A stretch of DNA of 42,040 bases from Candidatus Poribacteria bacterium (lineage in GTDB: Bacteria; Poribacteria; WGA-4E; WGA-3G). Shown piece by piece: positions 36,603 through 42,040 of the stretch. The stretch is from positions 1 through 42,040 of the forward strand of contig JAGFCA010000126.1 in the NCBI GenBank assembly GCA_022394755.1. Reading direction: 5' to 3'. Position numbers and translations under genes: made by a program. Below the pieces are notes generated by a model. The model was not told the origin of the DNA, did not search any database, and worked only from the letters and a program-made list of their open reading frames with translations. Numbering within the stretch: position 1 is the first letter of the stretch; the number at the start of each line of letters is the position of its first letter.

Positions 36603-39122
36603 CTATTTTTGTATTACCATTTGTCGTGTAAAACTGTATTGTCCAGCTGTCAATTCATAAAAGTATACACCGCTTGCAACGTGTTCACCCAGATCGTTCT
36701 TCCCATCCCAATAGGCAGCGTGAGTACGATCTTGATATATACCTGCTTGTTGAATTCCCAATCCTATAGTACGTATCAATTGACCATTTGAAGCGTATAT
36801 ACGGATTGTTACATCAGATTGTTCAGATAACTGATATGGAATCCAAGTTTCAGGATTGAATGGATTGGGATAATTGGGTAGAAGAGTTGTCGTTTTAGGT
36901 GTATACGACTTTAATAGTTGTTCAAGGAATAATATTCCCTTTTGTAGAACAGGATCATTTTTTTGTAAATGATGGGCATCTGTAATCCATTGTTGTATGG
37001 TTTCTGCATTTAGTGAAGGGGCAGCATTTGCATTATTAATTGCTGCAGCTACAGTAATTAAATCGGTAATATTTACAATTCCATCTCCGTTTACATCAGC
37101 CACATTTTCTCCTGTCTTCCCAAAATTTGCTGCTACCAAGACTAAGTCAGAGATATCTACAACACCATCAGAATTAATATCTGCTATTTGTGTGGGCTGT
37201 TCAATTGCAAATGGGTAATCCCATAAGTATATTACCCCTTCTTTACCTGTTGTTGCGATAGTCTTCCCATCCGGACTAAATTTTATATCATATACCTGAT
37301 CAGGATTATTTGATATGGTATATTTTAGCTCATTATTCTCAAGATCCCAAAATCGAATGGTCTTATCTTTTGGAAAACTTCCTGTAACAAGTACTTTACC
37401 ATCCAAGCTAAAAACAGGAATTGTGAACCTTCCATAATGTCCTGTTTGTATAGTTCTATAAACGCCATTTGAAATATTCAACAAATGAACATCCTGATTT
37501 ACATCGGATACTGCCAGTGTGCGACCATCATGACTGTAATCTCCATAAGCAAATCCATCAGGTAAACCGATATATGATGGAATTGGTTGCTTGGTATGAA
37601 GATCCCAAAATTGGATTCCAGATCTACCCCAAGTGATAAAGGAATTACCATCCGGACTGAATGTAATTCTCCCCATAGGATTATCTCTATCACCGCCAAG
37701 TGTCCAAAGTGGGTTCCCAGTTTTTACATCCCAAAGTATGATATCACCATCACTGGAACTTGTGAGTATACTTCCGTCCTTACTAAATGAGAGATGGTAA
37801 ATATCAGAATAATGTCCTATCAATGTTCTTATAGGTTCATCAGAATCAACATCCCATAGTTTTATTGAAAAGTCATCTGCAAACCAACCATTGATAGAAT
37901 GTCCTAACCTACCTCCACTGGCGATAGTTTTTCCATCTGGACTAATTGCTACACTTATAACTGAACTATTATGTCCCAAAAAAGTTTTTATATTTCTACC
38001 TGTTTGGGTATCCCACAACCGAACTGTTCTATCTAAACTTCCACTGACAATTGTCCTTCCATCTGGAGTGAATGCAAATTCATTTATCCATTCATTATGT
38101 CCTGTAATTTTATATTTTTTCATATAGGTTTCAGTATCCCATAAAACCACCGATCCATCCCTACTACCTGTTGCAAGTGTGTTACCGTCAGGACTAAAGG
38201 CAACGCTAACTACATTTTCCGTATGTTCAAGTATCACAGTCAGAAAACTTCCACTATTTACATCCCATAAACAAATATTTCTATCATCACTTCCACTTGC
38301 CAGCGTCTTCCCATCAGAACTAAAAGAAATACTCTCTACACCACCAGTGTGACCTAAAAGCGTGCTTCGTAGTGAACTTGTCGTAACATCCCATAATTGA
38401 ATTCTTTCATCAAAACTATGTATGGTATTTGCTAAGATTTTACCATCCGGACTAAATGTCGAAATCATACTACCAGCGTTAGTTCCGATGGTGAAGATTG
38501 ACCTTAGTTTACTGTTACTAACATCCCACAATTTTATAATATTAATATCGTCATCTTCTACACATGACGCTAACACCCTACCATCTGGACTGAAAGAAAT
38601 ACTATAAATACGGTCTGTAAAGCCATCTATAGTAGTAATTAGACTACCAGTTGAACTATCCCATAATTTTATAGTCTCATCCGCAAAATTACCACATGTT
38701 GCAATTTGGGTGCCATCAGGACTAATCTTAATATCTGATATATTCCCAATATGTGCTGAAATTGTCATTTGAAGTTCACCTGAATCCACATCCCATATAT
38801 AAAATTCGGAACCACTACTCACCACGAGTGTTTTATTATCTGGACTAAATGCAATTGACTTGATGAATCCGATATGATTTGTTAGTAGGTTTAATTCCTC
38901 ACCAGTTTCTGCGTTATATATCCAGGTTCCAATAGAACTTGCTACTGCAAGACGTGAACTATCTGGTGAGTATACAATATTTCCTGTGATAAAACCTTTA
39001 CCTATACGTCCTTTTGCCCCTTCGGGTAGTTCCATTTGTGTATAATTCTGTGAGAAGACACTTGATAAGAGAACAATAAAATTTATTAAGAGTATGGTAA
39101 ATGAAAGTCGTAGTGTAATCAT
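36603..39122 (-). CDS. Secreted WD40 protein 8 (subfamily A), dockerin and T9SS-type C-terminal domain
   Basis: 839 residues, signal peptide around LSFTILLINFIVLLSSVFS cut before QNY. Fourteen blades run from IYNAETG to LWDYPFA. Blade 12 is degenerate (LLNISNG). Blade 9 has an insertion (GRLGHSINGWFADDFSIKLW). Dockerin-like loops lie at about 645-696 (DINSDGVVDISDL, DVNGDGIVNITDL). The C-terminal domain from about 747 ends RQMVIQK. It shares its last 230 bases almost unchanged with WD40 protein 6, consistent with recent duplication or conversion. GGAGT lies eight bases before the ATG and overlaps the TAG of WD40 protein 9. Confidence 0.88.
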   Translation of the reverse strand: MITLRLSFTILLINFIVLLSSVFSQNYTQMELPEGAKGRIGKGFITGNIVYSPDSSRLAVASSIGTWIYNAETGEELNLLTNHIGFIKSIAFSPDNKTLVVSSGSEFYIWDVDSGELQMTISAHIGNISDIKISPDGTQIATCGNFADETIKLWDSSTGSLITTIDGFTDRIYSISFSPDGRVLASCVEDDDINIIKLWDVSNSKLRSIFTIGTNAGSMISTFSPDGKILANTIHSFDERIQLWDVTTSSLRSTLLGHTGGVESISFSSDGKTLASGSDDRNICLWDVNSGSFLTVILEHTENVVSVAFSPDGNTLATGSRDGSVVLWDTETYMKKYKITGHNEWINEFAFTPDGRTIVSGSLDRTVRLWDTQTGRNIKTFLGHNSSVISVAISPDGKTIASGGRLGHSINGWFADDFSIKLWDVDSDEPIRTLIGHYSDIYHLSFSKDGSILTSSSDGDIILWDVKTGNPLWTLGGDRDNPMGRITFSPDGNSFITWGRSGIQFWDLHTKQPIPSYIGLPDGFAYGDYSHDGRTLAVSDVNQDVHLLNISNGVYRTIQTGHYGRFTIPVFSLDGKVLVTGSFPKDKTIRFWDLENNELKYTISNNPDQVYDIKFSPDGKTIATTGKEGVIYLWDYPFAIEQPTQIADINSDGVVDISDLVLVAANFGKTGENVADVNGDGIVNITDLITVAAAINNANAAPSLNAETIQQWITDAHHLQKNDPVLQKGILFLEQLLKSYTPKTTTLLPNYPNPFNPETWIPYQLSEQSDVTIRIYASNGQLIRTIGLGIQQAGIYQDRTHAAYWDGKNDLGEHVASGVYFYELTAGQYSFTRQMVIQK

Positions 39123-39133
39123 GGGATATACTC

Positions 39134-41629
39134 CTATTTTTGTATTACCATTCGTTTTGTTCCACTAAATTTTCCCGCTATTAGACTATAAAAATACACA
39201 CCACTTGCCACGGGTTCACCATGTTGGTTTTTACCATCCCAATAGGCTGCCTGTTTTTGGTTTTGGTATACACCTGCCGGTTTAAACCCCAAATTCAAGG
39301 AGCGAATCAAGTTGCCATCCACTGAGTAAATATCAATCTTTGCATTTGTATCAGATGCCAACTGATAAGGAATCCAAGTTTCAGGATTGAATGGATTAGG
39401 ATAGTTTGCCAATAATTTTGTCTGATTAGGCGTTAGGTGTGCCAATAGCTGCTCAAGATAAGTTAAACCTTGATGATAGTCTTGTTTTATAGGGTATAAA
39501 CGCATCGCTTGATTAACCCATTCCTCTACTTCTTCTCGTGTCAAATGTGAATGTATTAGTGTCTGTTTTAAGGGTGCATTACTCTGATTGTTAATGGCAG
39601 CAGCGACTAATAAAATATCTTCTATATTCACAATTCCATCACTATTTATATCGGCACTATTATCTATTGCTGAAATTCCAAATTGAGATGCAACATATAT
39701 TAAATCTTGCAAATCTACAACTCCATCCTTATTGGCATCTTCGGATAGGACAACAGGTTGACTGTCCGTTCCGATTATTGCGTTATAATCCCATATCAGT
39801 ACTTCACCATCCCAATTGCAGGAAATAAATGTGTTCCCATCCGGACTAAAATTTAATTGCCGTGGACCTGTTCTGTGTCCTTTTAGGGTCTTCTGTTCAC
39901 CAGTGTCAATATCCCAGAGTCGAATTGTCGGATCTTCTTCACCAGCACAACTGACAAGTGTTTTTCCATCATGACTGAACGCGAGACTTTGAACACCATG
40001 AGTATGACCAACCAACGTGGAAATTGGTAATCCCGTAATGACATCCCAAAGAATAATTGTTGTATCATCACTTCCACTTGCAATGATACTTCCATCATGT
40101 GTAATAGCAACAGAATTTACATTGTCAGTATGTCCCTTGCAGGTATGTATTTCAGTTGCAGTGTCAACATCCCAAATACGGACTGTTTTATCATGGCTAC
40201 CACTTGCAAGTATCGTGTTATCCTGACTGAAGGCTATCGAATTCACTTCATCTGTATGTCCAATAAATGATGATTCATAGATACGACCATTTCTAAATAA
40301 ATGTATATACTTATATCTATTTCCAGCTGCAAGATAATGTCCATCCTGACTATAGGCAAGGGATGTGTAACCTGATGTTCTGACAAATCCGTGTTGCGTT
40401 GGACTTCTACCGTAGATACTTGCTTGATATACATAATTGGATAAATCCCATAAGATAATAAATGAGTCATTACAAGCAAGAGTTGTACCATCAGGACTAA
40501 AAGCAATGTCCGTATACCATGAATGATGTCCTGCAAATATCAATGCTTCAATCTTACCACTATTGAGATCTCTAAAATATATTTTTTCTCGAATAGATGT
40601 CGCGATTGTATTTCCATCTGGACTTATAGCCATCCCCCATACACCTATATGGCCTTCAATTGATAGCAAACGTCTTCTACTTTTAGTATCCCAAACGAAT
40701 AATTCTTCAGCACCACTACTTGCAATTATAGAACCATCTGGACTAAATGCAATTTTCGATACGCCTCTAATATGCCCTCCAAATTCAGCAATGTATGCAC
40801 CAGTAATGGCATCAAATAGATGTAAACCATCGTATCCTCCTACAGCTAAGGTCTTACCATCTGGACTCAGAGCGATGCTCAACAGAGACATAGTGTCAAT
40901 CTCTTGTATTCTTTCTCCAGATTCCGTATCCCACAACTCAACCGATTCATTACGATTAGCTGTAATCAATGTATTGCTATCTGGTGTAAAAGCAATGTTC
41001 TCACTTCCAAAAATATATCTTGATAATCTAACGGTTTCGATTCCAGTATTTACATCCAATAAACGTACTGTGCTATCAAAACCTATGGTAGCAATTGTAT
41101 TACCATTAGGATTAAAAACAATCGTTCTAAACCGACCATTTGGCTTCTCAAGAAATGTTGACTGTTTTCCAGTGATTGTATCCCATAGATAGATCTTGTC
41201 AGTAAATATACCTGCAAGAATCTTTCTATCTGGACTGAAAACCACACCTCGAATTCCGTCTGAATCCCCTATCAATGGTACATTGAAATTTGGATTAACT
41301 AAGTCACGCAAACTGAGTGAATTAGATGAATCTAATGTGACATAAGCATCGGAATATGGACTCACACCAAGGATCTGAGAGGAATATTCTGCTATAAAAT
41401 CGAGTTCTGTTCCAGTACTAACATCATAATTCCAAAGTCCAATACCTGTATCCACTATTAGCCGTTTACCATCATGCGAGAAAGTTAGTTTCTGAATTGT
41501 ACCTTTACCAATTCGAGAAATAGCACCATCAGGTAAATCCCATTGATGATAATTCTGTGCATTGATGCTTATAGGGAGAAGAATTGAAATGAGTAATATA
41601 GATAGTATGTTTAATTGTAATTCTTTCAT
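39134..41629 (-). CDS. Secreted WD40 protein 9 (subfamily B), dockerin and T9SS-type C-terminal domain
   Basis: 831 residues, signal peptide ILSILLISILLPISINA cut before QNYHQW. Fourteen blades run from NYDVSTG to IWDYNAI. Blade 2 is LRDLVNP and blade 10 ends LFRNGRIYES, the most diverged form of the subfamily B blade-10 motif. Dockerin-like loops lie at about 630-676 (DANKDGVVDLQDL, DINSDGIVNIEDI). The C-terminal domain starts near 739 with LLANYPNPFNPETWIPYQL and ends KRMVIQK. GGAG lies nine bases before the ATG, with the stop of the truncated gene 10 inside TAGGAG. Since the gene upstream is cut by an IS, its native promoter may have been separated from it. Confidence 0.88.
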   Translation of the reverse strand: MKELQLNILSILLISILLPISINAQNYHQWDLPDGAISRIGKGTIQKLTFSHDGKRLIVDTGIGLWNYDVSTGTELDFIAEYSSQILGVSPYSDAYVTLDSSNSLSLRDLVNPNFNVPLIGDSDGIRGVVFSPDRKILAGIFTDKIYLWDTITGKQSTFLEKPNGRFRTIVFNPNGNTIATIGFDSTVRLLDVNTGIETVRLSRYIFGSENIAFTPDSNTLITANRNESVELWDTESGERIQEIDTMSLLSIALSPDGKTLAVGGYDGLHLFDAITGAYIAEFGGHIRGVSKIAFSPDGSIIASSGAEELFVWDTKSRRRLLSIEGHIGVWGMAISPDGNTIATSIREKIYFRDLNSGKIEALIFAGHHSWYTDIAFSPDGTTLACNDSFIILWDLSNYVYQASIYGRSPTQHGFVRTSGYTSLAYSQDGHYLAAGNRYKYIHLFRNGRIYESSFIGHTDEVNSIAFSQDNTILASGSHDKTVRIWDVDTATEIHTCKGHTDNVNSVAITHDGSIIASGSDDTTIILWDVITGLPISTLVGHTHGVQSLAFSHDGKTLVSCAGEEDPTIRLWDIDTGEQKTLKGHRTGPRQLNFSPDGNTFISCNWDGEVLIWDYNAIIGTDSQPVVLSEDANKDGVVDLQDLIYVASQFGISAIDNSADINSDGIVNIEDILLVAAAINNQSNAPLKQTLIHSHLTREEVEEWVNQAMRLYPIKQDYHQGLTYLEQLLAHLTPNQTKLLANYPNPFNPETWIPYQLASDTNAKIDIYSVDGNLIRSLNLGFKPAGVYQNQKQAAYWDGKNQHGEPVASGVYFYSLIAGKFSGTKRMVIQK

Positions 41630-41639
41630 CTCATGACTC

Positions 41640-41927
41640 CTATTTTCGTATTATCATTCTTTTTGTTGCAGAATAATTACCTGCTGTAAATTCATAGAAA
41701 TATATTCCACTGGCAACCGGTTCGCCTAATTCATTTTTTCCATCCCAATAGGCAGCCTGTGTACGATCTTGGTATAGACCTGCTTGTTGAATACCCAATG
41801 TAATAGTCCGAATCAATTTACCATTTGATGTGTAAATTCGGATTGTTACATCTGATGGTTGAGATAGTTGATAGGGTATCCATGTTTCAGGGTTGAATGG
41901 ATTTGGATAATTAGGAAGTAGTGTAGT
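41640..41927 (-). pseudogene. WD40 protein 10, C-terminal remnant cut by an insertion sequence
   Basis: Only the last 95 or so residues remain: TTLLPNYPNPFNPETWIPYQ at the front, then DVTIRIYTSNGKLIRTI, AAYWDGKNELGEPVASGIYF and the end KRMIIRK followed by TAG. This is the full T9SS-type C-terminal domain of the family, closest to those of subfamily A (IQQAGLYQDRT). Upstream of the ACT-ACA codons the reading continues straight into the IS end (shared from 41924), so the propellers and dockerin lie on the other side of the insertion or are lost. Its stop overlaps the ribosome binding site of gene 9, as at the other junctions. Confidence 0.85.
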
Positions 41928-42040
41928 GTAAAGTCAACTTAATTTTGATAGTTTATTCAAATAATTGTATACTTAGACTCAAGATAATTATTCATTTACC
42001 TTGGAGTCTATTATGGCTGCTAAACAATTTAAAGTCATAC
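41924..42040 (+). mobile_element. Right-hand end of an insertion sequence (partial, transposase reads out of the window)
   Basis: This is the exact inverted counterpart of bases 1-116. TTGATA (41945-41950), 17 bases and TATACT (41968-41973) make a strong promoter, followed by GGAG (42003-42006) and ATG 42013. The element interrupts the WD40 gene 10 coding sequence at its left boundary. Because only one side of the insertion is present, a target-site duplication cannot be checked. Confidence 0.78.
42013..42040 (+). CDS. N-terminal fragment of a probable transposase
   Basis: ATG 42013 reads MAAKQFKVI and then leaves the window. GGAG is six bases upstream. It is the same start as in the left copy. 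The identity as transposase is inferred from the repeated, gene-interrupting element. No family can be given. Confidence 0.45.

Noticed and set aside
40563..41192. A 209-codon plus-strand frame opposite WD40 gene 9
   Set aside because: It is the antisense shadow of the WD40 repeats. The complement of FSPDG-type codons gives long stop-free frames on the other strand (also at 27707-28195 and 24276-24716). No ribosome binding site or recognisable protein is present.
18469..41629. Regular short repeats about 120-180 bases apart, checked as a possible CRISPR array or satellite
   Set aside because: They are the coding repeats of WD40 blades (the SPDG-TLASGS type) with normal codon variation and no constant repeat-spacer structure.
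1..42040. Matching ends as a sign of a circular molecule
   Set aside because: The match is inverted, not direct, so the ends cannot be an overlap of a circle. IS copies explain it better.

Overview
The window is an AT-rich (by eye a little under 40% GC) bacterial segment with short intergenic gaps. Secreted WD40 proteins with dockerin-like and FlgD-like C-termini, a SprA-family giant protein, a PhyH oxygenase, an enolase-superfamily dehydratase and a Gfo/Idh/MocA oxidoreductase together suggest Candidatus Poribacteria or another FCB-related uncultured lineage (for example Latescibacterota-like). No rRNA or marker gene is present, so the taxonomy is inference.

Ends: the first 116 bases are the exact reverse complement of bases 41924-42039. 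Each copy carries a promoter-like pair, a ribosome binding site and an ATG that opens a reading frame running out of the window. They look like two outward-facing ends of the same insertion sequence, and the right one cuts a WD40 gene. The window is probably a whole contig that broke at a repeated IS.

Left region (about 500-4530): a sugar-acid dehydratase-like enzyme and an NAD(P)-dependent oxidoreductase on the plus strand, then a convergent 14-15-segment membrane protein of unknown function. A 38-base perfect-arm hairpin separates the convergent genes. Two copies of a GCCCC/GGGGC-rich dispersed repeat flank the block.

Centre (5302-18123): a 2164-residue SprA-like protein, which in Bacteroidota is the outer-membrane pore of the type IX secretion system (T9SS). 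It converges on a thiamin operon: TPP riboswitch with intrinsic terminator, permease, binding protein, thiO, thiS. After a small membrane protein of unknown function come three minus-strand genes: a PhyH oxygenase overlapping a PhnZ-like HD-domain oxygenase, and an alpha/beta hydrolase. The oxygenase pair matches the PhnY-PhnZ / TmpA-TmpB organisation for oxidative cleavage of aminophosphonates.

Right region (18469-41923): nine complete and one truncated paralogous genes, all on the minus strand. Each complete protein has a signal peptide, fourteen WD40-type blades (two seven-bladed propellers), a dockerin-like calcium-binding pair, a short helical linker and a FlgD-Ig/T9SS-type C-terminal domain. 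They fall into two subfamilies that alternate along the DNA. Seven of the nine junctions are 8-11 bases, and the stop codon overlaps the next ribosome binding site or its core. A 381-base gap holding a promoter splits the array into two transcription units. The most interesting reading is a tandem array of putative T9SS cargo paralogues about 7 kb from a SprA-like pore gene.
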